Source: Alphaproteobacteria bacterium
GTDB lineage: Bacteria > Pseudomonadota > Alphaproteobacteria > Caulobacterales > Maricaulaceae
NCBI GenBank assembly: GCA_024742735.1
Contig: JANSXV010000008.1
Span: 1 to 64,000 of the forward strand
DNA: 64,000 nt
Direction of reading: 5' to 3'
Shown: positions 24,368-33,989 of the stretch, piece by piece
How the letters are laid out: each line of letters starts with the position of its first letter
Numbering within the stretch: the stretch's first letter is position 1
Made by a program: the position numbers and the translations under genes
The notes under the pieces: model-generated
What the model saw: only the letters and a program-made list of their open reading frames with translations
Databases searched by the model: none
What the model was told of the DNA's origin: nothing

Positions 24368-27300
24368 TCACTCCGCCGGCGCCTGGCGGGCGCCGACGTC
24401 AGTATCAGCGTTCTCGACGGCCTGTCTCTCGATGCGCTTGGCCACCCAGTTCGGCGTCTTGGTGAACCGGCCCGCCGCAGCATAGGCGGCCGGCACGACG
24501 AACAGGGTGAAGAGCGTCGCCACCAGCACGCCGGTGAAAATCACCACGCCGATGGTGATCCGGCTTTCCGAGCCGGGCCCTGACGCCAGCATCAACGGGA
24601 GCGCGCCGATGGCGGTGGACACGCCCGTCATCATGATCGGCCGCAGGCGGGTCGCGGCCGCCTCCAGCGTGGCTTCGCGCACGCTCATGCCTTCATCGCG
24701 CAGCTGATTGGCGAACTCCACGATCAGGATGCCGTTCTTGGCCGCAAGCCCGATCAGGATGATCAGGCCAATCTGGGAATAGATGTTCAGGCTGGACCCG
24801 GCCATGTAGAGGCCGAATAGCCCGCCCGCGACGGCCAGCGGCACGGTCAGCATGATCATGACCGGCTGGATCAGGCTTTCAAACTGGGCGGCCAGGACCA
24901 GGAAGACGATCAGCAGCGCCATGGCGAAGGCGAAGATCAGAGCCTGCTCGGAGTCCAGAAACTCCTTGGCGCCGCCCACATAGGTGAAGTTGAGCGCCGG
25001 CGGCAGCTCCGCGACGGCCCAGCTGTCCAGCCATTCAACCGCTTCGCCCAGCGTGTAGCCTTCTGCGATGGTGGCGCTGACCGTTATGGCGCGCTGGCGA
25101 TCGACCCGGTTGCGCGCCGCAGCCTCGCCGACTTCGCGCACCGAGACCAGATTGGTCATGGGGATCAGATCGCCGCCGTCATTGCGCACGTAAAGGCTTT
25201 CCAGATCCTGAGGTTGGGACCGGTCCGACTGGCGGTTCTCCAGAATGACGTTATAGGCCTCTCCACGATCAATGAACTGACCCACGCGCCGCGATCCCAG
25301 ATGGGTCTGCAGGGTGCGGCCGATATCGGCGACATTCACACCCAGCGCGGCGGCGCGCTCCCGGTCGATATCGACGAGCAGGCGCGGTGTCGTGGGCTCA
25401 TAGTCCGAACGCGGTCGCAGAAGGCCGGGATTGCCCTGGCGGATATCGACCAGCAGCTGCTCGGCGAAGCCGTAAATCTGATCATAATCCGGCCCCTGCA
25501 GGACGAACTGGATATCGTCCCCGCCGCCGCCGCCTCCGCCGAGCGAGGAGCGCATGGACACAAAGGCGCGCACGCCCGTCAACTGCCCCAGCCGGCCATT
25601 GATCTCGGCCATGATCTCATCGCCGGGCCGGCGCTCGTCCCAGGGAACCATGGTTCCGATGGCGATGCCGGACGAGAAGGTCGCGCCGCCGCCGAAGCCG
25701 GGCGCCACGACCAGCACGCGCTGCAGCTCACCGCCTCGCTGATAGTCCAGCAGGATGTCCTCGACCTCGCCGGCCTGTTCGGCGAGATAGTCGAAGCTGG
25801 CGCCTTCAGGTGCGGAGAAGAAGCCGAAGAACGAGCCGCGATCCTCCGGCGGGGTCAGCTCTCCGGGCAGCTGGTTGAACATGAAGGCGCCCCCGCCCAC
25901 CGCCACCAGGACCAGTGGAATGACGCTGGCGGGCAGGCCCAGCACGACCTCGAGGCTCTCCTTGTAGCGTTCACGCGTCCAGTCGAGACCTCTGGAAACC
26001 CAGCGCGCCGGCCCCCGCGCCTCACCGGAGGGCCTGAGCAGCTTGGAGGTCATCATCGGCGACAGCGTCAGCGCAACGAGGCTCGACAGCACCACAGCGC
26101 CGGTGATCGTCACGGCGAGCTCGGTGAAGATCCGCCCGATCAGGCCCGGCAGGAAAATCAGCGGCACGAACACGGCGACCAGCGTGGCGGTTGTGGCGAT
26201 GACGGCGAAGAAGACTTGGCGCCCGCCTCGAAGGGAGGCGAGCTCCGGGGGTTCGCCCAGATCAACCCGGCGCTGGATGTTCTCCAGCACCACAATGGAG
26301 TCGTCGACCACCAGACCGATGGTCAGGACCAGGGCCAGCAGGGTCAGGATGTTGATGGAGAAGCCAAAGGCGGCCAGCACCGCGAAGGTTCCGATCAGGC
26401 AGACCGGCACGACAGCGGCAGGCACGACAGCCGCGCGGAACGAGCCGAGGAACAGATAGATGACCAGCACCACGAAGGTGGCGGCCACGGCCAGGGTGCG
26501 CCAGACCTCCCTGATCGATTCGCGGATGAAGACGGTGTCGTCACTGGCCGCGATCAGCTCCATGCCCTCGGGCAGCTGCGGCTGGATGCGCAGGGCCAGC
26601 TCTCGCACGCCGTCCGCGACAGCCACCGAGTTCGCCCGTGACTGCCGCACGAAGCCGATGCCGATCATGTTCTCGCCATTGCCGCGGAACAGAGCCCGAT
26701 CCTCCTCGGCGGCGAGTTCGACATCGGCGACCTCTCCCAGGCGCACCACGTGGCCGCCGGCGCCTTCGAAAATGCGAACCCGCGCGAAGGCTTCAGCCGT
26801 CGAGAAGGGCCGCTCGACCCGGACGAAGAGCTGATTGTCATCGGTTTCCACCGCACCGCCGGGCGCTTCGACGTTCTCGGCGCGCAAGGCGTTCTCGATA
26901 TCGGCGGTGGTCACGCCGCGCGCGGCCATGGCGGCGGGATCAAGCCAGATCCGCATGGCGTAGCGACGGGATCCGCCCACGCGAACGGCTGCGACGCCGT
27001 CGATGACCGAAAACCGGTCGACCAGCGAGCGCTCCGCGTAATCCGTCAGCTCCTCCGACGTCATGCGGTCGGAAATCAGATTATACCACATGAACGGGCG
27101 CGCATCGCTGTTCTGCTTGGCGACCTGGACTTCATCGACATCGTCGGGCAGGCGGGGGCGTATGCGGCTGACCGCGTCGCGAACGTCATTGGCGGCGGCC
27201 TCGATGTCGCGGGACAGTTCGAAGCGGATATTGACGCTCGCCTGACCGTCTTCGGATTGGGAGGTGATCAGATCGACGCCGTCTATGCCCGACAGCGCAT

Positions 27301-27505
27301 CCTCGATGACCTGAGTGACGCGGTTCTCGACCACCTCGGCGTTGGCGCCAGGATAATCGGCGCGCACAGACACCACGGGCTGGTCCACATCCGGCAGTTC
27401 ACGCAGGGGCAGGTCGCGAAGGCCCAGAATTCCGAAAACCACGACCAGCGCGCTCAGCACGAAGGCCAGCACCGGACGGCGGACGGCGACGTCTGACAGG
27501 GTCAT
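24368..27505 (-). CDS. RND efflux permease (HAE1 type)
   Basis: This 1045-residue inner-membrane proton-driven pump has twelve membrane helices and two large periplasmic loops. The proton-relay aspartates are in TIGLVVDDSIVVLENI (helix 4) and the lysine in LAAKNGILIVEFANQL (helix 10). The N-terminus LSDVAVRRPVLAFVLSALVV and the RND signatures are complete. It lies 12 bp downstream of its adaptor gene and was probably co-transcribed. No outer-membrane TolC partner is in the window. Substrates are unknown, and no local regulator is visible. Confidence 0.95.
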   Translation of the reverse strand: MTLSDVAVRRPVLAFVLSALVVVFGILGLRDLPLRELPDVDQPVVSVRADYPGANAEVVENRVTQVIEDALSGIDGVDLITSQSEDGQASVNIRFELSRDIEAAANDVRDAVSRIRPRLPDDVDEVQVAKQNSDARPFMWYNLISDRMTSEELTDYAERSLVDRFSVIDGVAAVRVGGSRRYAMRIWLDPAAMAARGVTTADIENALRAENVEAPGGAVETDDNQLFVRVERPFSTAEAFARVRIFEGAGGHVVRLGEVADVELAAEEDRALFRGNGENMIGIGFVRQSRANSVAVADGVRELALRIQPQLPEGMELIAASDDTVFIRESIREVWRTLAVAATFVVLVIYLFLGSFRAAVVPAAVVPVCLIGTFAVLAAFGFSINILTLLALVLTIGLVVDDSIVVLENIQRRVDLGEPPELASLRGGRQVFFAVIATTATLVAVFVPLIFLPGLIGRIFTELAVTITGAVVLSSLVALTLSPMMTSKLLRPSGEARGPARWVSRGLDWTRERYKESLEVVLGLPASVIPLVLVAVGGGAFMFNQLPGELTPPEDRGSFFGFFSAPEGASFDYLAEQAGEVEDILLDYQRGGELQRVLVVAPGFGGGATFSSGIAIGTMVPWDERRPGDEIMAEINGRLGQLTGVRAFVSMRSSLGGGGGGGDDIQFVLQGPDYDQIYGFAEQLLVDIRQGNPGLLRPRSDYEPTTPRLLVDIDRERAAALGVNVADIGRTLQTHLGSRRVGQFIDRGEAYNVILENRQSDRSQPQDLESLYVRNDGGDLIPMTNLVSVREVGEAAARNRVDRQRAITVSATIAEGYTLGEAVEWLDSWAVAELPPALNFTYVGGAKEFLDSEQALIFAFAMALLIVFLVLAAQFESLIQPVMIMLTVPLAVAGGLFGLYMAGSSLNIYSQIGLIILIGLAAKNGILIVEFANQLRDEGMSVREATLEAAATRLRPIMMTGVSTAIGALPLMLASGPGSESRITIGVVIFTGVLVATLFTLFVVPAAYAAAGRFTKTPNWVAKRIERQAVENADTDVGARQAPAE

Positions 27506-27517
27506 GGCGGTGAACTC

Positions 27518-28639
27518 CTACCCGGCGGCCGAAATCGAGCCGGCGGTCCGCTCGGAGCCGCGCTCTTGATCCACCCGGTCGCCCGGTATGGCGACAGGGG
27601 CGCCGTCCGACAGCCGGTGAACGCCTTCTGGGACGATACGATCACCAGCCTGGACGCCGGAGAGGACTTCAATCAGCCCTGCAGTGCGCCGTCCAAGCTC
27701 CACGGGCGTGCGCGCCACGATGGGGCCGCGCTCACCGTCTTCAACCCTGAAAACAAAGGCCTGCTCATTCAGCCGCACCACCGCGCCGCCGGGGATCGCG
27801 GGCATGGACCGGCGATCGCGCCGCAGCTCCACCGTCATCAGCATGCCGGGACGCAAGCGGCCGTCGGTATTGTCGATCAGGGCGCGGACCGTCACGGCTC
27901 GGGTCGCCGGATCGACACGGGAATCGATCTGGTCGACCTGACCGGTGAACTCTGTCTCGGGAAAGGCCGAGGCGCGCGCTGCGACCTGCTGGCCGGGTTC
28001 GATCACGGCGAGAAAGCGTTCCGGCACAGTGAAGTCGAGCTTGATGATGCTGGCGTCATCAAGCTGCGCGATCACGTCGCCAGGACGCACCAGCTCACCG
28101 ACCGACACATTGCGCAGGCCGATGACGCCGGAGAAGGGCGCGCGAATGATCCGGTCGGCAACGCGGGCCTCGATGGCTTCAACCCGCGCGCGCGCCCGCT
28201 CGCTCGCTGCAAGGGCTTCATCAAGACGGGACCGGGGCGCGACGCCGCGCTCGGTCAGATCGCGGATGCGGTCCACGTCTCGGCGGGTTTCACGCTCTGT
28301 GGCCAGCGCCTCGGTCAGGCCGGCGGCCTCTTCGGCATCGGCGAGCTCGACGAGAATATCGCCCGCCTCAACACGCTGACCGGAGTCGAAATCCAGCTGC
28401 GCGATGACATCGGACACCTTGGCCGTGATCGTCACGCTTTCATTGGCGCGAGCGGTCCCGAGGGCTTCAACCACATCGGTGAACTCGGCCAGTTCAACCG
28501 TGTGGACGGCGACCGGCGTCTGGCGCCCGCCCCAGCCCTGGCTCTGGTCCGGCCCTCCCGTCGTGGCGCGCCACAGGACTGCGGCCGCCATCACGGCGAA
28601 AGCGACGGCGACGATGGCGATGAAGGCATAGCGGCGCAT
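27518..28639 (-). CDS. RND efflux periplasmic adaptor
   Basis: This 373-residue membrane-fusion protein of the AcrA/MexA type has an N-terminal membrane anchor (YAFIAIVAVAFAVMAAAVLW). The first lipoyl half is SVTITAKVSDVIAQLDFDSG. A coiled-coil hairpin follows (ETRRDVDRIRDLTERG to ASERARARVEAIEARV), then the second lipoyl half and beta-barrel (IIRAPFSGVIGLRNVSVGE). It couples the permease encoded next to an outer-membrane channel. The adaptor gene comes first in the operon. Confidence 0.93.
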   Translation of the reverse strand: MRRYAFIAIVAVAFAVMAAAVLWRATTGGPDQSQGWGGRQTPVAVHTVELAEFTDVVEALGTARANESVTITAKVSDVIAQLDFDSGQRVEAGDILVELADAEEAAGLTEALATERETRRDVDRIRDLTERGVAPRSRLDEALAASERARARVEAIEARVADRIIRAPFSGVIGLRNVSVGELVRPGDVIAQLDDASIIKLDFTVPERFLAVIEPGQQVAARASAFPETEFTGQVDQIDSRVDPATRAVTVRALIDNTDGRLRPGMLMTVELRRDRRSMPAIPGGAVVRLNEQAFVFRVEDGERGPIVARTPVELGRRTAGLIEVLSGVQAGDRIVPEGVHRLSDGAPVAIPGDRVDQERGSERTAGSISAAG

Positions 28640-28719
28640 GGCGGGTCCGTTTCATGTTTCCTGCGCGTGGATATGCTTCAATTCCGCGCGAAAGCAAAAC
28701 ACGCAAAGTTTACCAGCGC

Positions 28720-29688
28720 TCAGAAGGTGCGCCAGACCGAGGCGATCAGCGCGGTCTCCTGGCTCATATTGGCCCGGCTGAATGTGGCCAGGGCCGAGAT
28801 CTGGGCGCGTCGATCAGTGTCGATCGGCCAGAGCACCGACACCTGGGCGCGGTGGCCGGAATAGCCATCCAGCCCGCTGACGCCATCGCCGACCGACCAG
28901 ACCGAATAGGTCTGCGCCATAACCCGCACGCCGCGCGTGACGTGCGTTCCAGCTGTCAGGTCCAGCCGCATCTCGTCGGGACGCGAGCCGGCCACGAGCC
29001 GCATGCCGGCAGAGGCGTTGATGAAGGTGGACCTGCCGAAGGACCGGCCGGCCTCGAGGCGCAGATCCGCACTCACGCCGCCCTCACCGAAGCGCAGATT
29101 GTTCCAGTTTTCGCCATTGCCCGGCAATCCGATCATGGCCTGCGCCGAAACGACCGCCCGCTCACGCTGCAACAGCCGGTAGCGCACGCCGGCTTCCAAC
29201 CCTCCGACGCCGGTTTCCGGCGGCGGCAAAAAGGTCCGCGTCTTGCTTCGGCGCTCAAAGACCGGAAGCGGTTCAGACGGTGGATCGTCGCGATTGGAGA
29301 CGCCGTCGCCATCATGGTCAGCGCCGGGATCATCACGGCCTGGATCCAGCGCGGGCTTGACCGGGACGCTGAAGCCGATGGTCTCGGTCTGCGGCGTCGT
29401 GATCTGCATGGATTGCCAGGCGGCCCGGCCCACAAGCGTCAGCCGGTCATTCCAGCCATACTCGCCATAGACCGAAAGCTCGCCCTTGAGGCGATTGAAA
29501 GCCTCATAGCCTTCCGCCGGCAGAAGCTGGTGGATCGACAGGCCCAGGATGGCGAGACCATCGCCCTTCTCACGCGTCCAGGCCCCTGCCGAGGCTGGAG
29601 CGGTCAGCGCCGACGCCAGAGCCGCGGCGGTGACAGCCCCTAAGCCGCCCCAAAACGGCGCCGTCGATTTTCGACACGCCCAAGCCAT
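28720..29688 (-). CDS. Putative outer-membrane protein with a calcium-loop insert
   Basis: This 322-residue exported protein has a signal region (AVTAAALASALTAPASAG) and then alternating beta-strands typical of an outer-membrane barrel (YGEYGWNDRLTLVGRAAW ... LEAGVRYRLLQRERAVVSAQ). It ends in aromatic-terminated strands (ALIASVWRTF). An unusual insert, DHDGDGVSNRDD (residues about 125-136), looks like a thrombospondin-3/EF-loop calcium-binding repeat. It is on the same strand as and upstream of the RND pair, but the 80 bp gap does not prove an operon. No named family is recognised. Confidence 0.7.
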   Translation of the reverse strand: MAWACRKSTAPFWGGLGAVTAAALASALTAPASAGAWTREKGDGLAILGLSIHQLLPAEGYEAFNRLKGELSVYGEYGWNDRLTLVGRAAWQSMQITTPQTETIGFSVPVKPALDPGRDDPGADHDGDGVSNRDDPPSEPLPVFERRSKTRTFLPPPETGVGGLEAGVRYRLLQRERAVVSAQAMIGLPGNGENWNNLRFGEGGVSADLRLEAGRSFGRSTFINASAGMRLVAGSRPDEMRLDLTAGTHVTRGVRVMAQTYSVWSVGDGVSGLDGYSGHRAQVSVLWPIDTDRRAQISALATFSRANMSQETALIASVWRTF

Positions 29689-29772
29689 TCTCGCCCCACG
29701 CGGTCATGCATGGGGCGAGATGAAAGCGCCCATTGGGCGAATTGTCGAGTCAATTTCCCGCTATGCGGGAAA

Positions 29773-30543
29773 TCAGGCGTCGAACCCGGGGCTCTCGCGG
29801 CGCACCCGGTCAAGCAGCGCCGCCCAGGCGATTTCGAGGAACAGTTCGTTGGTCACGCCTTCCGCGCCTTGATTGAAGACCCGTGTTTGCATGTCCTCGC
29901 CCCACTCGATCAGCTCCGCGCCGGCGCCTTGCGCCTTGGTCTGCACCGAACAGGCCCGCTCCAGCAGATACATGCGCAGATAACAGCTGAACGGATGATC
30001 GCCGACGCTCAACGTGCCATGACTGCGAAGGATCATCAGGTTCTTCTCGCCAAGATCGGCGACCAGACGCTCCTTCTCGGCGGGCTCCAGCGCCAGGCCC
30101 TCGTAATCGTGATAGCTCACATCGCTCATGATGTTCATGGCCAGTTGGCTGATCGGCAGCAGGCCGCGCTTCTGGGCCGCCACCGCCACGCCGTCATCGG
30201 TATGCAGGTGCATGGCGACTTTCACGTCGGGGCGCGCATGGTGGATCGCCGAATGGATCGTGAAGCCTGCCGGATTGATGCCGTACCGGCTTGGGGGCAG
30301 GACATTGCCGTCCAGATCGACCTTCACCAGGTTGGATGCGGTCACATCCTCATAAAGAAGTCCGAACGGATTGATCAGGAAATGCTCGTCCGGACCCGGC
30401 ACGCGCATCGATATATGGGTGAAGAACAGATCGTCCCAGCCATGCATGCGTACGAGTCGGTAGAGCGCGGCGAGGTCGCAGCGCGCCTTCCACTCTTCTT
30501 CGGTCACCTGGTCCTTTACGGAGATGTTGGCGGCGTCGTCCAT
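29773..30543 (-). CDS. Class II aldolase/adducin family protein
   Basis: This 256-residue protein has the class II aldolase fold: WDDLFFTHISMRVPGPDEHFLINP, the metal-binding VAMHLHTDDGVAVAA (HxH), then LMILRSHGTLSVGDHPFSCY with the third His. It may cleave a ketose phosphate or, as in many adducin-like members, act on an unknown substrate. It stands alone downstream of egtB, which is on the same strand 92 bp away. Confidence 0.9.
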   Translation of the reverse strand: MDDAANISVKDQVTEEEWKARCDLAALYRLVRMHGWDDLFFTHISMRVPGPDEHFLINPFGLLYEDVTASNLVKVDLDGNVLPPSRYGINPAGFTIHSAIHHARPDVKVAMHLHTDDGVAVAAQKRGLLPISQLAMNIMSDVSYHDYEGLALEPAEKERLVADLGEKNLMILRSHGTLSVGDHPFSCYLRMYLLERACSVQTKAQGAGAELIEWGEDMQTRVFNQGAEGVTNELFLEIAWAALLDRVRRESPGFDA

Positions 30544-30635
30544 GTCGTCCTCCCTGCCTCGCCGGTCTGCAGCCGGCGCATAAGGCTATCGTGAACACTG
30601 TTCACGTTTGAAATTCGCAAGCTGAAGCCCCGGCG

Positions 30636-31922
30636 TCAAATGTCGCGCGCAAGCCTGAGCCCGGTCATCTGCCATCGCGCGCCGGGCGGAAAGAAGTTGC
30701 GATAGGTGGCGCGCATGTGACCGGGCGGCGTGAGAGCCGATCCGCCCCGCAGCACGAACTGGCCGCACATGAATTTGCCGTTGTACTCCCCGATGGCTCC
30801 GGCTGGCGCGCGGTAGCCTGGATAAGGCGAATAGGCCGAGCGCGTCCATTCCCAGACCTGACCGAACAAGCCTGCCAGCGGGCCGTCCTCATCGGGAGCC
30901 TGCGGGTGAAGCCTTCCATGAGGATCGGCCCATGTGGCGCGTTCAGGATCATAGGCGCGGGCAGCGAGCTCCCATTCGCGTTCATCGGGCAGACGGAAGC
31001 CCGACCACGCTGCGAAGGCGTCGGCTTCATAGAAGTCGACATGGCAGACCGGCGCTTCAGGATCGAGCGGTTCGAGGCCATGCAGCGTGAATTCGCGCCA
31101 CCCCGCCTGCCCGCGCCGCCAGTAAAACGGCGCGGTGCGCTGCTCATCGTTGATCACCGCCCAGCCATCCGACAGCCAGAACTCCGGGCGCTGATAGCCC
31201 CCGTCTTCTATGAAGGCGAGAAACTCGGCGTTGGTGACCGGGCGGGCCGCCAGGGCGAACGGCGTCACAACCGCCTCATGGTCCGGACCCTCGTGGTCGA
31301 AGGCGAAATCCGGCCCGCAATGACCGAAGCGGTGAACGCCGCCCTCGAACGCGATCCAGTCCGGCGCGGGGCTGCGGGCGGTGGCGGGAGCGAACGTCAC
31401 CGCATTGTCGGGGTAGGCGGACTCCGGAAAGCTGTTACGGGACAGCACGTGCTTGATGTCGGTCAGGAACAGCTCCTGATGCTGCTCCTCATGGGCGAAG
31501 CCGGTCAGGATGATCTCCAGCACCTCGCGCAGCTGATCGCTGGAGGCTTGCGCAAGCCAGTCCTCCACAGCCGCATCGACATGGCGCCGGTAGGCCATCA
31601 CCTCATCAAGGGAAGGCCGGGTCAGAAACCCGCGTTCCGGCCGGGCGTGGCGCTCGCCCACGGTCTCGTAATAGCTGTTGAAGAGATAGCAGAAACGCTC
31701 GTCGAAAACCTCATAACCCGGCACGGCCGCCTGCAGCAGGAAAGTCTCCCAGAACCAGGTGACATGGGCGAGGTGCCACTTGCCGGGCGAGACGTCAGGC
31801 ATCGTCTGGACGCACAGATCCTCAGCTGAAAACGGAGCAGAGAGACTCTCGAACCGGGCGCGCACCGTCTTGAAGCGGGCGTTGAGGGCCGCAGCATCGA
31901 GGGGCGCCAGATCCCGGGGCAT
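30636..31922 (-). CDS. egtB: Ergothioneine biosynthesis sulfoxide synthase
   Basis: EgtB joins a sulfur donor to hercynine (N-alpha-trimethylhistidine) at an iron site. The 428-residue protein has an N-terminal DinB-like helical domain with one iron ligand in WHLAHVTWFWETF and the other two in the HxxxHxE motif (HEEQHQE). The C-terminal formylglycine-enzyme-like domain includes GFRLPDEREWELAARAYD and FVLRGGSALTPPGHMRATYRNFF. The usual partner egtD is not adjacent; see findings. Substrate (Cys or gamma-Glu-Cys) cannot be told from sequence by eye. Confidence 0.92.
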   Translation of the reverse strand: MPRDLAPLDAAALNARFKTVRARFESLSAPFSAEDLCVQTMPDVSPGKWHLAHVTWFWETFLLQAAVPGYEVFDERFCYLFNSYYETVGERHARPERGFLTRPSLDEVMAYRRHVDAAVEDWLAQASSDQLREVLEIILTGFAHEEQHQELFLTDIKHVLSRNSFPESAYPDNAVTFAPATARSPAPDWIAFEGGVHRFGHCGPDFAFDHEGPDHEAVVTPFALAARPVTNAEFLAFIEDGGYQRPEFWLSDGWAVINDEQRTAPFYWRRGQAGWREFTLHGLEPLDPEAPVCHVDFYEADAFAAWSGFRLPDEREWELAARAYDPERATWADPHGRLHPQAPDEDGPLAGLFGQVWEWTRSAYSPYPGYRAPAGAIGEYNGKFMCGQFVLRGGSALTPPGHMRATYRNFFPPGARWQMTGLRLARDI

Positions 31923-32037
31923 GCAGTCCCCCTTTCCGCAACGCTGGCGCAGCGCCGGCGCGCTAAGCCTTTGCTAACCATGACACTCGCAAGATGGACT
32001 TGAAAACTGCGTTTCAAGCTCCTGCGAGGGTGACGAT

Positions 32038-33099
32038 ATGGCCACCGGCCGAAGCGACGGAGAGTTCCGCCCGCCGGCTGATGCGATTCGCGCCGGTCGA
32101 AAGGCGCTGGACATCTCACATCTTTGCACGCTCGCCCCCCTTCCCGAAAGCGCCATCAGGGAAATTGATCCGGCCCTGACCGGCTTGTTGCAGCAGGCCG
32201 AGGGCGCAGTGCGGCTTCAGGTCGCCCGGCGGCTGGCAGACTGCAGCTGGGCGCCGCGCGAAGCGGTCCGGATGCTGGCGTTCGACGACCTCAAGATCGC
32301 CGAGCCGCTTCTGAAACGCTCACCCCGCCTCGACGACGAGGCACTGGTCGAAGCCGCTGGCCTTGGCCGCGAACGCCGGCTGCTCATCGCCGAACGCTCC
32401 GCCATTTCCAGGACCGTCGTCTCGGCGATCACCGCCTATCGCGAGACCGAATGCCTGACGGCGCTGGCGGAAAATCCCGGCGCCGAGCTCGGCCCTGCCA
32501 GCGCTTCGGATTTCGCCGCTGCGGCGCGGGGCGATGAAGTCCTGCAGACACGCCTCGCCCAGCGCTCTGACCTCGATCCAGCCATCGCCCGCGCCGTGTT
32601 CGCGGTCGCGGCGGCCCATGTGAAAGACATGCTGGCCGCGGCGATGCCGGAGCTGGACCCGGCGCGGCTGGCGGCGGCGGTGGAGGATGGCCTTGAGGCT
32701 GCGCTGGACGCCGGAGAGGACGACGCCGCACAGTCGCTGGTGTCGAGCCTCATGGCGCGCGGCGCCCTGACAAAAGCCGACGTCCTGCGCGCGGCTCGCG
32801 GCGGACGCGCCGATATCGCCGACCACGCCGTGGCCAGACTGACCGGGCTTCCTTCGTCCGACTGGCGCCGGGCCCTCGGCCGCTCGCCGCTGCGCACCAC
32901 CATTATGGCTGCGCGCACCATGGCCATGACGCTGGACGAAGCCGCCGCGCTGTACGCGGCGCTCGCGGACTCCGGACGCGCACACCCGCTGCCCCCCGAC
33001 GCGCTCGCGCAGGCCTGCCGCGAGATCTACACCGGCTTTGCGCGCGACGATGCGCGCCGGGCCTTGCACCGGATGGGCGCAGGGGCTTCAATTCATTAA
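32038..33099 (+). CDS. DUF2336 family protein
   Basis: This 353-residue, wholly helical protein has the DUF2336 pattern of HEAT-like repeats: EGAVRLQVARRLADCSWAPREAVRMLAFDD, then IAEPLLKRSPRLDDEALVE, then RRLLIAERSAISRTVVSAIT. The family is typical of Caulobacterales and Rhodospirillales and has no assigned function. A paralogue is at 35037-36191. It precedes nadK on the same strand. The ATG at 32038 is preferred; the upstream region holds a weak CtrA-like site only. Confidence 0.85.
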   Translation: MATGRSDGEFRPPADAIRAGRKALDISHLCTLAPLPESAIREIDPALTGLLQQAEGAVRLQVARRLADCSWAPREAVRMLAFDDLKIAEPLLKRSPRLDDEALVEAAGLGRERRLLIAERSAISRTVVSAITAYRETECLTALAENPGAELGPASASDFAAAARGDEVLQTRLAQRSDLDPAIARAVFAVAAAHVKDMLAAAMPELDPARLAAAVEDGLEAALDAGEDDAAQSLVSSLMARGALTKADVLRAARGGRADIADHAVARLTGLPSSDWRRALGRSPLRTTIMAARTMAMTLDEAAALYAALADSGRAHPLPPDALAQACREIYTGFARDDARRALHRMGAGASIH

Positions 33100-33159
33100 A
33101 GCCTTTGCGGGTCGCCGCCGGTTCGCCGAACCGGCCTTTCCATCGATGGACACCCAGTC

Positions 33160-33915
33160 ATGCGTTTGGCCTATCACGCCGCTGATCGAGACGACGCTCA
33201 GGCCGCCAAGGCCCGGCTGGCTGAGCTTTATGGCGAAGCGAATAGCGCCGACTGCGATGTTCTGATCGCGCTGGGCGGCGACGGGGTGATGCTCGACGCC
33301 CTGCACTCGGTGATGGGGCGCTCCACGCCGGTTTACGGCATGAATTTCGGCTCGGTCGGATTTCTGATGAACGAACCGAACGAGGATGATCTGATCGCGC
33401 GCCTGCAATCGGCCGAGCGGACCGATATCCACCCGTTGCGCGCGGTTGGCCGGGACACAAGCGGGCAGACTTTCGAGGCGCTGGCGATCAACGAGGTCTC
33501 CCTGCTGCGTGAAACCCGCCAGACAGCCAAGATCCGAATCCAGATCGACGGGCGCGAGCGCCTGTCCGAGCTGGCCGCTGATGGCATCATGGTGGCTACG
33601 CCGGCCGGATCGACGGCCTACAATTATTCCGCCCACGGTCCGATCATTCCCATGAACGCCCAGCTGCTGGCGCTGACGCCCATCAGCGCGTTCCGTCCGA
33701 GACGCTGGCGCGGTGCGCTGCTGCGCCATTCCAGCAAGGTGCGGCTGGACGTGCTGGAGCCGAAAAAGCGGCCGGTGTCCGTCGTCGCGGACAATCAGGA
33801 ATTCCGGGACGCGGAGACGGTCACGGTCTGCGAGGCCGCCGACAAGACGCTGACCATGCTTTTCGATCGCGGGCGGGCACTGGATGAGCGCATTCTCCTG
33901 GAGCAGTTCGCCTGA
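33160..33915 (+). CDS. nadK: NAD kinase
   Basis: NAD kinase phosphorylates NAD+ to NADP+. This 251-residue protein has the catalytic GGDGVMLDALH, the second motif MNFGSVGFLMN, NEVSLLRETRQ and the nucleotide-binding glycine-rich segment DGIMVATPAGSTAYNYSAHG. The protein is compact, as in other alphaproteobacteria. Starts 60 bp after DUF2336. Confidence 0.95.
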   Translation: MRLAYHAADRDDAQAAKARLAELYGEANSADCDVLIALGGDGVMLDALHSVMGRSTPVYGMNFGSVGFLMNEPNEDDLIARLQSAERTDIHPLRAVGRDTSGQTFEALAINEVSLLRETRQTAKIRIQIDGRERLSELAADGIMVATPAGSTAYNYSAHGPIIPMNAQLLALTPISAFRPRRWRGALLRHSSKVRLDVLEPKKRPVSVVADNQEFRDAETVTVCEAADKTLTMLFDRGRALDERILLEQFA

Positions 33916-33989
33916 TCAGATCGTCACTTTAGCTGGGCATTAAGCAAATGCGCCTAAGCCTTTGAGCTCAAGATGATGCGGTTTGAGGC

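Noticed and set aside
25214-26641. 475-codon plus-strand ORF opposite the RND permease
   Set aside because: Antisense shadow with Gln/His/Asp-rich composition; the permease is complete on the other strand.
31963-31978. CTAA-N7-CTAAC between egtB and DUF2336 as a CtrA site
   Set aside because: One mismatch in each half-site; too weak to call without conservation.
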